Under the pieces are notes generated by a model, which did not search any database, was not told the DNA's origin, and was given only the letters and a program-made list of their open reading frames with translations. This document shows positions 36,350 through 45,538 of a stretch of 64,000 nt of DNA, piece after piece; position 1 is the first letter of the stretch, and every line of letters begins with the position of its first letter. The translations under genes and the position numbers were made by a program. The DNA is from Sphingopyxis sp. CCNWLW2. GTDB lineage: Bacteria; Pseudomonadota; Alphaproteobacteria; Sphingomonadales; Sphingomonadaceae. Location: contig NZ_JBAWKJ010000001.1 of assembly GCF_037095755.1 (NCBI RefSeq), positions 685,001 through 749,000 on the forward strand, written 5' to 3'.

Positions 36350-36820
36350 CTACCGCGCCGACCGAACTGCGGCGGTTTCGGACGCGGGCGCCGAGAGCGT
36401 CTCGGTTGGCAGCGTGGCGGGTGCGGACGCCGGTGTCGGCGTGGTTCCGGACAGGGACGAAAGGGCAAAAAGGGCAAGGCTGATCGACATGAATACTCCT
36501 CCGGCTATCCAGCCGAAGCCGCGCAACATGCGCCGCGTCCCGGCCGGTGCCCGAAGCTCTCCCATACCGGTGGCGGCGGCCCCATCCCCCAAACCGCTGT
36601 CCGCAAGAAATTGGGGGTCCTGTCTTTCGATCTCGCGCAGTTGCCGGGCGGCCTCGCGGCTGCTCGACGCCGACATCTTTCGCCGCGCATCGCGCAGCCG
36701 TTCGTTGATCGTATGGACCGACAGCCCCAGATGCCGCGCCATCGATTTTGCGTCATGGCCATCGACCAGCAGGCGCAACGTCTCTTTTTCTTTTTCGGTG
36801 AGCGCCTGAAGTCCTGTCAT
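36350..36820 (-). CDS. LuxR-type HTH membrane regulator, truncated by amber stop
   Basis: The 156-residue product starts at the ATG 36818-36820 and has an N-terminal GerE/LuxR-type helix-turn-helix (ALTEKEKETLRLLVDGHDAKSMARHLGLSVHTINERLRDARRKM, about residues 5-52), a linker and one membrane helix (GFGWIAGGVFMSISLALFAL), then a short Thr/Pro/Ala-rich region before TAG. Proteins with the layout HTH-TM-DUF4019 are common in sphingomonads, so the natural gene is 255 codons. Without the DUF4019 domain the DNA-binding part would still be membrane bound. A longer start 23 codons upstream is possible but unlikely. Confidence 0.75.
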   Translation of the reverse strand: MTGLQALTEKEKETLRLLVDGHDAKSMARHLGLSVHTINERLRDARRKMSASSSREAARQLREIERQDPQFLADSGLGDGAAATGMGELRAPAGTRRMLRGFGWIAGGVFMSISLALFALSSLSGTTPTPASAPATLPTETLSAPASETAAVRSAR

Positions 36821-36963
36821 AAGCCTGTCTGCATTCGCGCCGGATCGGCGGGCCGGTTTACAGAGCGCCGAAATGGCGTGCCACCCCAAATAAATCGTAC
36901 CTCGATTGTGGACGGCGCAGCCGTGGCCTTGCCGCCGCGAATCAAGCCGCTACACCCCGAAGA

Positions 36964-37506
36964 ATGACCGAAGCCTCGCTCGCCGCCGCCCAGCACGACC
37001 TCTCGCGCGCTTATGCCGGCGGCGCTCCCGGCGTGCTCGTCTCGGGCCTCGTCTGGCTGATCGCGGGGACGGTGTGGCAGCTTCACGGCACCACGGCCGC
37101 CTTCGCCACGCTGTTCTTCGGCGGCATGGCGATCCATCCGCTGGGAGTCCTGATCGAGCGCGCCGCGTTCAAAGCGCCCAAGGCGACCATCGGCAAGCCG
37201 CTCGAAACGCTGGCGATTGAAGCGACGATCCCGCTGTTCACCGGCGTCCTGATCACATGGGTATTGCTGGTCCGCGCGCCCGATCTCGCGATCCCCGTCT
37301 TTGCCGCGATCGTCGGCGCGCGCTATTTCCTCTTCCGGACGATGTATGGCGAGATCGCCTATTGGGCGCTCGGCGGCGCGATCCTGCTCATCGCCGCGCT
37401 CGCGCTGTTCGGCATCGGCCTTCCGCTCAACCTCGGCTTCCTCGTCGGCATCGTCGAACTGATCGCCGCCGCGCTCATCCTGCGGCGCTGGCGCGCCCGC
37501 CGTTGA
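36964..37506 (+). CDS. Polytopic membrane protein (DUF7010-like), unknown function
   Basis: The 180-residue protein has about five to six hydrophobic segments: GVLVSGLVWLIAGTVWQL, AAFATLFFGGMAIHPLGVLI, ATIPLFTGVLITWVLL, LAIPVFAAIVGARYFLF, IAYWALGGAILLIAALALFGI and LNLGFLVGIVELIAAALIL, ending in a basic RRWRARR tail. It resembles small DUF7010-type membrane proteins, but this is by general pattern only. It is divergent from the LuxR-type gene. Its TGA overlaps the TTG start of the ribbon-helix-helix gene. Confidence 0.7.
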   Translation: MTEASLAAAQHDLSRAYAGGAPGVLVSGLVWLIAGTVWQLHGTTAAFATLFFGGMAIHPLGVLIERAAFKAPKATIGKPLETLAIEATIPLFTGVLITWVLLVRAPDLAIPVFAAIVGARYFLFRTMYGEIAYWALGGAILLIAALALFGIGLPLNLGFLVGIVELIAAALILRRWRARR

Positions 37507-37757
37507 GCGCGCCCTTGCACCCCCCGGTCAAACGCTCGGTGACGATCGCCGGCCATCCGACCTCGATCAGCCTCGAACCGATGTTCTGGGACGCACTGGA
37601 GGCCGAAGCGGCGCGGCGGGCACTGCCCGTCAACGCGCTCGTCGCGCGGATCGACGTCGAGCGGATGGAGGCCGACGATCCGCCGAACCTGACCTCGGCG
37701 ATCCGGCAATGGCTGTGGCGGGAGCGGAGCGCCGCTCCCCGATCAGAGAGCCCTTAG
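37503..37757 (+). CDS. Ribbon-helix-helix domain protein
   Basis: This 84-residue protein starts at a TTG (37503-37505) overlapping the previous stop. The segment VKRSVTIAGHPTSISLEPMFWDALEAEAARRALPVNALVARID matches the RHH_4 (PF13467) pattern: a short beta strand KRSVTI and SISLEP followed by two helices. Members are small DNA-binding or partner proteins often called aryl-sulfate sulfotransferase-like or 'ribbon-helix-helix' in alphaproteobacteria; target unknown. The stop TAG overlaps by four bases the stop of the facing gene. Confidence 0.8.
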   Translation: MSAPLHPPVKRSVTIAGHPTSISLEPMFWDALEAEAARRALPVNALVARIDVERMEADDPPNLTSAIRQWLWRERSAAPRSESP

Positions 37758-38062
37758 CCGCCGGGCTTTTTCACGCCGCGATAGATGGACCGGATAGCCA
37801 GAAAGGTTCCGCCGCACGTAACGACAACCGCCCACGTTCCGGTAACGAGCAGGGCGGCCCTCTCGACCAGCGAGGCATCCGACCATTTGGACACAAAGGG
37901 AGATATGGCCAACACAGGCACCGTGGCGACGAGCATGAACTTTGCCTGATTCCGCTCGGGCTGCCACAAGCCCTGAAAACGCGTGTTGATCGTCTTTCCG
38001 CGAAACTGCTTCCGGTTTGCAGCATCTTCGCTTTTGATCCACCTATTGATGAGATCCTTCAT
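37754..38062 (-). CDS. Small two-helix membrane protein, unknown function
   Basis: The 102-residue product starts at the ATG 38060-38062 (MKDLINRWIKSEDAANRKQF). It has a basic soluble N terminus and two hydrophobic stretches, AKFMLVATVPVLAISPFV and LLVTGTWAVVVTCGGTFLAI. I do not recognise a family. It follows the ATP-grasp gene by 8 bases on the same strand, so it is likely the last gene of a gdh-ATP-grasp transcript. Confidence 0.6.
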   Translation of the reverse strand: MKDLINRWIKSEDAANRKQFRGKTINTRFQGLWQPERNQAKFMLVATVPVLAISPFVSKWSDASLVERAALLVTGTWAVVVTCGGTFLAIRSIYRGVKKPGG

Positions 38063-38070
38063 CGGCGCCG

Positions 38071-38931
38071 CTAGATCAGAGCCTGCGCCACCGCCAGCCC
38101 GAACGCCACCCCCTTGTCGGGCGCGTGATGCAGGAACAGCGACGGCTCGATCAGTTCGAGTTCCATGATGTGGAGCTTGCCCGCGGCATCGCCGACCATG
38201 TCGACGCGCGCGTAAACCGGCGGCGCCGGGGCAGCCGCCAACGCCTGCGCAGCAAGAGCCTGCGCGGGGTCGCTCGCCTCGCACGGCTCTTCGCGCCCGC
38301 CGAACTGCTCCTGGACGCGAAAGTCGCCCGCGGCGGGCCGCTTGACGATCGCGTGGCTGAACTTGCCGGCGAAGAAGAAGAGCGAATATTCGCCCTCGGT
38401 CAGGATGCCGGGCATCAGCGGCTGGACCAGCCGCCGCGCGCCCATTGCGTCGGCAGGAATCGGTGCGCCGGGCGCGATGCGATGCGTTCCGTCGGCGCCG
38501 CCCGAGATCGCCGGCTTGATCACGACCTCGTCGGTCGCGAGCTCGGACATCGCTTCGGTGAGGCTCGCGTCGTCGAGCGCCGCAACCTCGACCGTCGGCA
38601 CAACCGCGACACCCTTTGCTCCGAGTTCGCCGAGATAGGCTTTGTCACTGTTCCAACGCAGCACCGCCACCGGATTGGCCACCGGCAGGCGCGCTTCCTC
38701 CAGTCGGTCGAGCAGCGCGTACCAGCCCGCGACGTCGCGCTGATAGCCCCACGCGAAGAGCGGCAGCACCAGATCATAACCCGCGAGGTCGCCGGGGTCA
38801 GTCCACACGCGCTGTTCGACGATCAGCCCGGCCGCGGTCAGCGCCGCCGCCTTGCGGGCAAAGGCGGGCTGCCATTTTTCATAATAGTCGGGCGCCGGGA
38901 CGAGGATCGCGACGCGGGGCTGGAACGGCAT
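38071..38931 (-). CDS. ATP-grasp domain protein
   Basis: The 286-residue protein resembles the RimK/GshB/DcsG branch of ATP-grasp ligases: N-terminal Rossmann-like part (VAILVPAPDYYEKW), NSDKAYLGELGAKGVAVVPT, the phosphate-binding-type KPAISGGADGTHRI, and the Mg/ATP region YARVDMVGDAAGKLHIMELELIEPSLFL, in which Asp and Glu in RVDM and MELELIEPS are the usual metal ligands. It would join an unknown carboxylate to an amine with ATP. Its ATG is directly next to the gdh stop, so it is in an operon with the glutamate dehydrogenase. Confidence 0.8.
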   Translation of the reverse strand: MPFQPRVAILVPAPDYYEKWQPAFARKAAALTAAGLIVEQRVWTDPGDLAGYDLVLPLFAWGYQRDVAGWYALLDRLEEARLPVANPVAVLRWNSDKAYLGELGAKGVAVVPTVEVAALDDASLTEAMSELATDEVVIKPAISGGADGTHRIAPGAPIPADAMGARRLVQPLMPGILTEGEYSLFFFAGKFSHAIVKRPAAGDFRVQEQFGGREEPCEASDPAQALAAQALAAAPAPPVYARVDMVGDAAGKLHIMELELIEPSLFLHHAPDKGVAFGLAVAQALI

Positions 38932-41900
38932 CTACCTTCCCAAGAGCCCGCGCGCCTGCCCCGCGATGTGCGACAGCATCGCGCCGTTCGGGCTCGGGAT
39001 CATCCGCGCCCGGTCGACCGTCGCGCGGAACTGCTCGACGCGCGGCGCGTGATCGGCGAGCCATTTGGTCACCGCCGCGTCGAGATCGCCCTTCGGCAGC
39101 CCGGCGAGGAAGGTCAGGCGCATCTGCTGGAAATCGCGCGCAAGGCTGTTGACGAGCAGGCGTTCCCACGGATCGGCGGGGCTCATATGCGCCGCCAGCG
39201 TCTGTGCCCAGTCGAGCCCCAAGGCTTCGCCGAGATGTGTGAACGCGCTGGTCACCGCGACCTCGTCGTCGCCGCGCCGTTCGGCAAGGTCGACGATGCC
39301 GATCGCACCGTCGGTCTTGAACAGCCGCACGACCGACGCGGTCAGCGCCTCGGGCGCGCCCGCGTCGAGCAATTGCCGCGTCAGCATGTCCCACTGATGC
39401 TTGACCGAGGGGCTGAGCAGCGCGTCGACGCTCGCGTTGAGGCGGTCGACACCGGGTTCCAGCCGCGCGACGACGGGCCCCGGCTGCGACAAGGTCTGCG
39501 TCACGCGCAACAGGTCGGCCATTTGCGAGGTCATCGCCGACGCCGCCTGCGCGAACAGCGATAGGCGGATGCTTTCGTCGATCTTCGCCGCGTCGAGCGC
39601 GTCCCAGATCGCCGGCATTTCGAGCAGCCGTTCGACCGCGACGAAGGCCGCCGCGATGTCGCCGAGCGCGCAGCCTTCCTCTTCAACGAGTTCGAAGGGA
39701 TGGACGATGCCCATGCGGTTAATGATGCGGTTCGCGATCTTCGTCGCGATGATTTCGCGGCGCAGCTGATGATCGGCGATCGCAGCCGCAAAATCGCGCT
39801 GCATCTCGTCGGGGAAGGCGGCGGCGAGGTCGCTGCCGAGCGCCGGGTCATCCGGCAGGTCGCTGTTCTCGATCGCATCCTGCAGCGCGAGCTTCGCGGT
39901 CGACAGCAGCACGGCGAGTTCGGGGCGCGTCAGCCCGCGGCCTTCGGCGGCGCGGCGGAGCAATTCGTCGTTCGCGGCGAGCCCTTCGACCTTGCGGTCG
40001 AGCCGGCCCGATGCCTCGAACGTCTCCATCAGCCGGACGAGCGACGGCACCGCCGCCGAGCCGCCCTTTTCGGCGATCGACAGCGCCAGCGCCTGCAGCC
40101 GGTTATCCTCGAGCACCAGTTCCGAAACATTGTCGGTCATGCGCACGAGCAGCGCGTCGCGGTCGTCTTGGCTGAGGCGCCCTTCGGCCATCTCGCGGTT
40201 CAGCGCGATCTTGATGTTGACCTCATTATCCGAGCAGTCGACGCCCGCACTATTGTCGATGAAGTCGGTGTTGATCCGCCCGCCCTTCGCCGAGAAGGCG
40301 ATGCGCGCGGCCTGCGTCGTGCCGAGGTTCGCGCCCTCGCCGACCGCCTTGACGCGCAGATCCTCGGCATCGACGCGCAGCGCGTCGTTCGCGGGGTCAC
40401 CGACCTCGGCATTATTCTGACTCGCGGCCTTCACATAGGTGCCGATGCCGCCGAACCACAGCAGGTCGACCGGCGCCTTGAGGATCGCCGAGATCAGCGA
40501 AATGGGGTCGATTTCGGACACCGACAGCCCGAGCAACGCCTGCACTTCAGGGGTCAGCGGAATGCTCTTCTGGCTGCGCGGGAAGATGCCGCCGCCCTTC
40601 GAGATGAGCTTCTCGTTATAGTCCGCCCAGCTCGACCGCGGCAGGTTGAACATCCGCTCGCGTTCCTTCCAGCTCTTCGCCGGATCGGGATTGGGGTCGA
40701 GGAAGATGTGGCGATGGTCGAACGCTGCGGTCAGCTGGATCGCCTTCGAAAGCAGCATGCCGTTGCCGAACACGTCGCCCGACATGTCGCCGCAGCCGGC
40801 GACGCGGATCGTGTCACTCTGCACATCGACGCCCATTTCGGCGAAGTGGCGCCGGACCGAGAGCCACGCGCCCTTGGCGGTGATACCCATCGCCTTATGG
40901 TCATAACCCTTCGACCCGCCGCTCGCGAACGCGTCGCCAAGCCAGAAGTCGCGCTCCATCGCGAGCCCATTGGCGACGTCGGAGAAGGTCGCGGTGCCCT
41001 TGTCGGCGGCGACGACGAAGTAAGGATCGTCGCCGTCGTGGATCACGACGCCCTTCGGATGCACGACCTTGCCCGCGACCAGATTGTCGGTGATCGACAG
41101 AAGCGAGCGGATGAAGATGCGATAGCATTCGGTGCCCTCGGCGAACCACGCATCGCGGTCGAGCGACACGTCGGGCAGCGCCTTGGGATAGAATCCGCCC
41201 TTCGCGCCGGTCGGCACGATCACCGCGTTCTTGACGCGCTGCGCCTTCATCAGCCCGAGGATTTCGGTACGGAAGTCGTCGCGGCGATCAGACCAGCGTA
41301 GCCCGCCGCGCGCGACCGGACCGGCGCGGAGGTGAATGCCCTCGACGCGCGGCGAATAGACCCACACTTCGCGCCAGGGCAGCGGCTTGGGCAGGCCGGG
41401 AACCTGCGCGCTATCGATCTTGAACGCGAGCGCTTCCTCGGCCGCGGGCGCGAAGGCGTTGGTGCGCAGCGTCGCGCCGATCACCGCGTGGAAGAGGCGG
41501 AGGATGCGATCCTCGTCGATCGACTTGATGTCGGCAAAGCCCGCCATGATGTCGGCTTCGAGCGCCTCGGCGCGCTTCGCATCGCGCGCCTTGGGATCGT
41601 GAAGAGCACGGAAACGCTCGATCAGCGCGGCGGTCAGCGTGGGCGCGTGGCGCAGCGCGCTGACGACCGTGTCCATGCCGTAAGCCGAACCGCCCTGGCG
41701 CAGATAGCGGAACCAGGCGCGCAGCCACACGATCGCGCGCGGATCGGTCTGGTTGGTGAGCACGAGTTCGTTGAACGCGTCATTCTCGGCGCGCCCGTCG
41801 AGCACCGCCGCGATCGCGCCCTCGATCACTTCGGCATAGGGAAGCAGCGCGAGCTCGTCGACATTGGCGGGCAGCCGCAGCGTAAAATCGTGGATCACGA

Positions 41901-43632
41901 TCGCCTGTTCGTCTTCGCCCTCGGCGCCGGGGGCGCGGCTCTGCAGCGCGGTCGGGATTTCCTCGAGCACCTCGAAGCCGAAATGTTCGAGCGCGGGGAC
42001 CACCGCGGACAGCGCGAGCGGGCCGGCCGCGCTATAGACTTTGAGCCGCAGCCGGTCGTCGCCGTCGAGGCTCTTGCGCGCAAGGCGGACGCTGCGCGGG
42101 TTGGCGGCGTCGAGATCGCGCAGGCGCAGAATGTCGCGCGCGGCTTCCTCGGGATTGTAAAGGTTGCGGTAATTGGGCGGGAAGGTCGGCGCAAAGCGCG
42201 CCGCAAGCGCCGCCGCGCGGCCCGGGTCGCCGCGCTTCGCCAGCGCCGCCTCAACCTCGGGCTGCCAGCCGCGCACCATCTGTTCGAGCTGCGCGTTGAG
42301 CGCCTCGGTATCGGGAACAACGCCGCCGCTGCGCAGGTCGAGCGTGTAGCGCAGCAGCGCCGCGCCGCCGTCTTCGAGCACCATCGTCCAGCCGATCACG
42401 CCGGCTTTCGCTTCGCGCACCAGCAGCGATTCGACCGCGAGGCGGCGGCCGGTCGACACTTCGTCGCGCGGCAACCAGACAAAGGCGAACAGGTGGCGGC
42501 CCAGCGCGCTCTGCACCGTCACCACCTTCGGCCGCGGCCGGTCGGTGATCGACATCGAAGTCAGCACCAGCTCTTCGAGCGAGGCGGCGTCGAACGCGAT
42601 CAGCAGGTCGTGCGGCAGCGCGGTCAGTGCATGCGCGAGTGCCTTGCCCGCATGGCCCGTGGGATCGAAACCGAACTTCGCCATCAGTGCTTCGAGCTGC
42701 GCGCGCAACATTGGCACCTTCGCGGGCGGCGCCGACAGCGCCTGACTCGTCCACAGGCCGGCATGGATCGACAGGCGCTCGACCTTCTTGCCCTTCACTT
42801 CGGGCACGATCACGAGGTCGAGCAGCACGCGGCGGTGCACCGCCGATAAGCGGTTCGACTTGATCAATAGCGGAGCATGGCCTCCCTTGTCGAACCAAGC
42901 AAAAGCGGCTTCGAGCGCCGCGGGCGACAGCAGCTGGCTTTCGCTGCTCTCGCTGATCCCCAGCGAATCCTGAACCTTGCCATCGCGCGTCCGCCATTCG
43001 TGGCCAAGCTGGGTCATCGACCCGCCCTCGAACCAGCGCAGCAGTTCGGCGGCTTCGCCCTCGACGCGCATCGCGGCGTCGGCGAGCATCGCGGCGCGCA
43101 TCGCGCGCCAGTCGCGTACCGCCGCGCGGACGTCGCGCAGCGCGGCTTCGAGCCCGTCGAGCAGGCGGCGGCGGGCGCGCGCGTCGCCGCGTTCGAGTTC
43201 GATATAGATGACCGATTCGCGGGTTCCGCCGTCGCCCGCTTCCTGCAGATGCCCCTTGGCATCGCGCTTCACCGCGACGACGGGGTGAAGGATGCGGTGA
43301 ACCGACAGCCCCTGCGCGGCGACCGCCTGCGACGTCGAATCGACGAGGAAGGGCATGTCGTCGTTAATGATGACCAGCCGCATCCGGCGGTCGGTGCCGT
43401 CGGCAGCGATCGGTTCGAGCAGCAGCGACGGCGTTTCGGGCGCACGATCGAGCGCGGCGCGCGCGGCGAACTGGCTCGCATCGGCAAGCGCAGCCTTGTC
43501 CATATCGTCGCCCTCGCCCGGCAGCGCGCTGCCACGCAGCGCCGCCAGATAGGCGGCGGCGATTTTCGAAGGAATTTTGGCGGTGGAGGTGGTGGTGTCC
43601 GTTTCCGGCGTGTCGGACAAATTCTGAGACAT
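38932..43632 (-). CDS. gdhB: Large NAD-dependent glutamate dehydrogenase
   Basis: The 1,566-residue protein belongs to the L_180 class of NAD-GDH, catabolic enzymes that oxidise glutamate to 2-oxoglutarate and ammonia. The N-terminal regulatory half (about 1-700) is followed by the catalytic domain with GPVARGGLRWSDRRDDFRTE, PTGAKGGFYPKALP and the NAD-domain motifs GGIGTYVKA and VGEGANLG. The start ATG is at 43630-43632 (MSQNLSDTPE); the open frame continues upstream without conservation. It heads an operon with the ATP-grasp and small membrane protein genes, and its expected length is intact. Confidence 0.93.
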   Translation of the reverse strand: MSQNLSDTPETDTTTSTAKIPSKIAAAYLAALRGSALPGEGDDMDKAALADASQFAARAALDRAPETPSLLLEPIAADGTDRRMRLVIINDDMPFLVDSTSQAVAAQGLSVHRILHPVVAVKRDAKGHLQEAGDGGTRESVIYIELERGDARARRRLLDGLEAALRDVRAAVRDWRAMRAAMLADAAMRVEGEAAELLRWFEGGSMTQLGHEWRTRDGKVQDSLGISESSESQLLSPAALEAAFAWFDKGGHAPLLIKSNRLSAVHRRVLLDLVIVPEVKGKKVERLSIHAGLWTSQALSAPPAKVPMLRAQLEALMAKFGFDPTGHAGKALAHALTALPHDLLIAFDAASLEELVLTSMSITDRPRPKVVTVQSALGRHLFAFVWLPRDEVSTGRRLAVESLLVREAKAGVIGWTMVLEDGGAALLRYTLDLRSGGVVPDTEALNAQLEQMVRGWQPEVEAALAKRGDPGRAAALAARFAPTFPPNYRNLYNPEEAARDILRLRDLDAANPRSVRLARKSLDGDDRLRLKVYSAAGPLALSAVVPALEHFGFEVLEEIPTALQSRAPGAEGEDEQAIVIHDFTLRLPANVDELALLPYAEVIEGAIAAVLDGRAENDAFNELVLTNQTDPRAIVWLRAWFRYLRQGGSAYGMDTVVSALRHAPTLTAALIERFRALHDPKARDAKRAEALEADIMAGFADIKSIDEDRILRLFHAVIGATLRTNAFAPAAEEALAFKIDSAQVPGLPKPLPWREVWVYSPRVEGIHLRAGPVARGGLRWSDRRDDFRTEILGLMKAQRVKNAVIVPTGAKGGFYPKALPDVSLDRDAWFAEGTECYRIFIRSLLSITDNLVAGKVVHPKGVVIHDGDDPYFVVAADKGTATFSDVANGLAMERDFWLGDAFASGGSKGYDHKAMGITAKGAWLSVRRHFAEMGVDVQSDTIRVAGCGDMSGDVFGNGMLLSKAIQLTAAFDHRHIFLDPNPDPAKSWKERERMFNLPRSSWADYNEKLISKGGGIFPRSQKSIPLTPEVQALLGLSVSEIDPISLISAILKAPVDLLWFGGIGTYVKAASQNNAEVGDPANDALRVDAEDLRVKAVGEGANLGTTQAARIAFSAKGGRINTDFIDNSAGVDCSDNEVNIKIALNREMAEGRLSQDDRDALLVRMTDNVSELVLEDNRLQALALSIAEKGGSAAVPSLVRLMETFEASGRLDRKVEGLAANDELLRRAAEGRGLTRPELAVLLSTAKLALQDAIENSDLPDDPALGSDLAAAFPDEMQRDFAAAIADHQLRREIIATKIANRIINRMGIVHPFELVEEEGCALGDIAAAFVAVERLLEMPAIWDALDAAKIDESIRLSLFAQAASAMTSQMADLLRVTQTLSQPGPVVARLEPGVDRLNASVDALLSPSVKHQWDMLTRQLLDAGAPEALTASVVRLFKTDGAIGIVDLAERRGDDEVAVTSAFTHLGEALGLDWAQTLAAHMSPADPWERLLVNSLARDFQQMRLTFLAGLPKGDLDAAVTKWLADHAPRVEQFRATVDRARMIPSPNGAMLSHIAGQARGLLGR

Positions 43633-43819
43633 AAAGTGCAGCATCCCGAACCAAAGAGGGGATCCCAGCCGACGATCGGCGGGGGCCCGTTCGCTGCCGC
43701 CCCCTATGCGCCTCAGCGGCGCGCGGCTCAAGACCTCGTTCGCGCGCCGACGTTAAAAAATTTCAATTTTCGGATTTTCTGTTACGTGAGCGCTATCAGT
43801 CGGCCCCTAGGGTCAGTAC

Positions 43820-45166
43820 CTAACCGCCGGGCGTGATCGGGACTGCCTTCTTCGCCAGCTTCGCCACCAACGCCGGATCGTCGGCCGCCTTGGCAACGAT
43901 CCCGATGTGCCCGCCCGGCATCGCGCGCGCAATCAGCACGACGAATTCGGCGTCGCCGGCATCATGTTCGAGGATGAGCGCGGGATGCGCGCGGCGCAAT
44001 GCGTCGAGCTTGTCGTCGGAGCGTTCGGCGGCGTCGGCCGGCTTGCGGCGCGCGCGCGCATCCTTGACCAGCCCCTTGAGCCCACCCGGATAGCGATCGA
44101 GATACGCGCTGAGTTCGCCGCGCCCGACGCCCTCGTCCTTGGCATGACCGAGCACGCAGGCATATTCGGCGAGGCGTGTCTTGTCATAGGTCGCGCCGAA
44201 AACCAGCTTCACGACCGGGGTCATCGGCGCACGGTCTTGCACCGCCAGCCCGGCGTCGTCGAGCAGCGCGGCAAATTCTTCGGGCTGTTCCTCGGCGGCG
44301 AGCGCGAAATCCCATGCCTTGCCGACCGCCTGATAGAGCGCACCGCGACTGCGGCTGTCGGCCGCGATCGCGCGCTCGGCGGTTTCGCGTGCGAGCGCGA
44401 GCCAGTCGGCGAGTTCGGCATCCTGCCCCGGATCGGCCGACACCTCGCCCTCGTCCGCGCCGACCTCGGCATCCAGCAAAAGCTCGTCATCCTTGCCCAG
44501 CGCGGCGAAACCGGGGGCGGCATCGACCACGACATCGTCGTCGAGATGCTCCGAGTCGGGGCCGTCGGCCCACACGGGCACCGGCGCGGTCAGCGGCGCG
44601 GCACTGCGCAGCGCCTGTTCGACCGAAAGCTGCAATTCCTCGGCCTGGTCGGCGGTGACCACCTCTTTCCAGTTGATCACGCCCATGATGAAATCGATCG
44701 TGTCGTCGTCGGACGAAAAGGGCAGCAAGATGCCGCGGTACATGATCGTCGTGCCGCGATCGTTGACGAACTCGGCCTCGAAGCCGATCGGCGCGCGGTT
44801 GGCGATGATCTGGAGATAATGGTCGGTGAGGCGCGACAGCAAGGATCGGCCCGGAATCTGGCTGATATAGTGGACGTCCTCCTCGATCTGCGACTCTTCG
44901 CGCAGCGTGTCGCCGAGGTAAGCGAGCCCGGGGTTTTCGACCCCCGCGGTGAAGTCGAGCAAGACCGAGTGCGAACCGAAATCGGCTCCGTCGAGATCGA
45001 GGTCCTCGACCGACGGATAGGCGCGGTCGGCGAGCAGCGAGGCCCAGTAATTATAGGCCCGAACCTGCATCCGCCGTTCGTCGACGCCGACGGACGCGGG
45101 CGCATCGATCGCCCCATCATCCTGGTCGTGGCTGCCCGAAAGCAGTCCGCGCATGCTGTCCATCAT
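43820..45166 (-). CDS. PAS-like (PAS_5-type) domain protein, unknown function
   Basis: The 448-residue protein starts at one of two tandem ATGs (45166, 45163). Residues about 30-175 form a PAS-like domain (MQVRAYNYWASLLADRAYPSVEDLDLD, QIPGRSLLSRLTDHYLQIIANRAPIGFEAEF and TTIMYRGILLPFSSDDDTIDFIMGVINW), resembling alphaproteobacterial PAS_5 proteins. The remainder is acidic and Ala-rich with a helical region near residue 300 and LIARAMPGGHIGIV near the end. No kinase, cyclase or HTH domain is visible, so this may be a scaffold or sensor that acts through a partner. It is divergent from the DUF983 gene. Confidence 0.65.
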   Translation of the reverse strand: MMDSMRGLLSGSHDQDDGAIDAPASVGVDERRMQVRAYNYWASLLADRAYPSVEDLDLDGADFGSHSVLLDFTAGVENPGLAYLGDTLREESQIEEDVHYISQIPGRSLLSRLTDHYLQIIANRAPIGFEAEFVNDRGTTIMYRGILLPFSSDDDTIDFIMGVINWKEVVTADQAEELQLSVEQALRSAAPLTAPVPVWADGPDSEHLDDDVVVDAAPGFAALGKDDELLLDAEVGADEGEVSADPGQDAELADWLALARETAERAIAADSRSRGALYQAVGKAWDFALAAEEQPEEFAALLDDAGLAVQDRAPMTPVVKLVFGATYDKTRLAEYACVLGHAKDEGVGRGELSAYLDRYPGGLKGLVKDARARRKPADAAERSDDKLDALRRAHPALILEHDAGDAEFVVLIARAMPGGHIGIVAKAADDPALVAKLAKKAVPITPGG

Positions 45167-45538
45167 TTGTCCCCAGTCGCAAACATCGGTAAATCTTATG
45201 CACCGGGACTGGTAAAAGCGGCGTAAACGATGGCTGCGATGGCCCGAAGCCCAGCGGACCGCCCCTATATTCTCCATTCCTCCCGCCGGCTTTGGCCGCA
45301 AGCACGCGCCGCATTAAGTGCCAGAGCGATTGTCCGGCAAAAAGCGGATCCAAATGCGATTTCGACCTGAAATTCCATCATCATGCATGGATTCAATATC
45401 GAAAACCCCCATGCTATAAATCCCGCAAGAACGATGTCTGTTCTATTTCAAATGTTTAACTTACATATTCATTTGTCCGCTCTTCCGCACCATATGCCCC
45501 TTGCATGGCATTCGAAATGCCTTCTGTTGGAGTCGGAT
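45167..45538. other. Divergent 372-base intergenic region, AT-rich in its right half
   Basis: Between the PAS-like gene and the DUF983 gene no reading frame is supported. From about 45350 to 45480 base composition drops well below that of the surroundings and contains runs such as TATTTCAAATG. A perfect palindrome GGCATT-CGA-AATGCC (45507-45521) lies 18 bases before the DUF983 ATG, in what should be the 5' leader. The region should hold promoters for both genes. Confidence 0.5.

Noticed and set aside
39700..42849. Long plus-strand frames opposite the NAD-GDH gene
   Set aside because: Shadows of a high-GC gene in the antisense frame; no domain or ribosome site.
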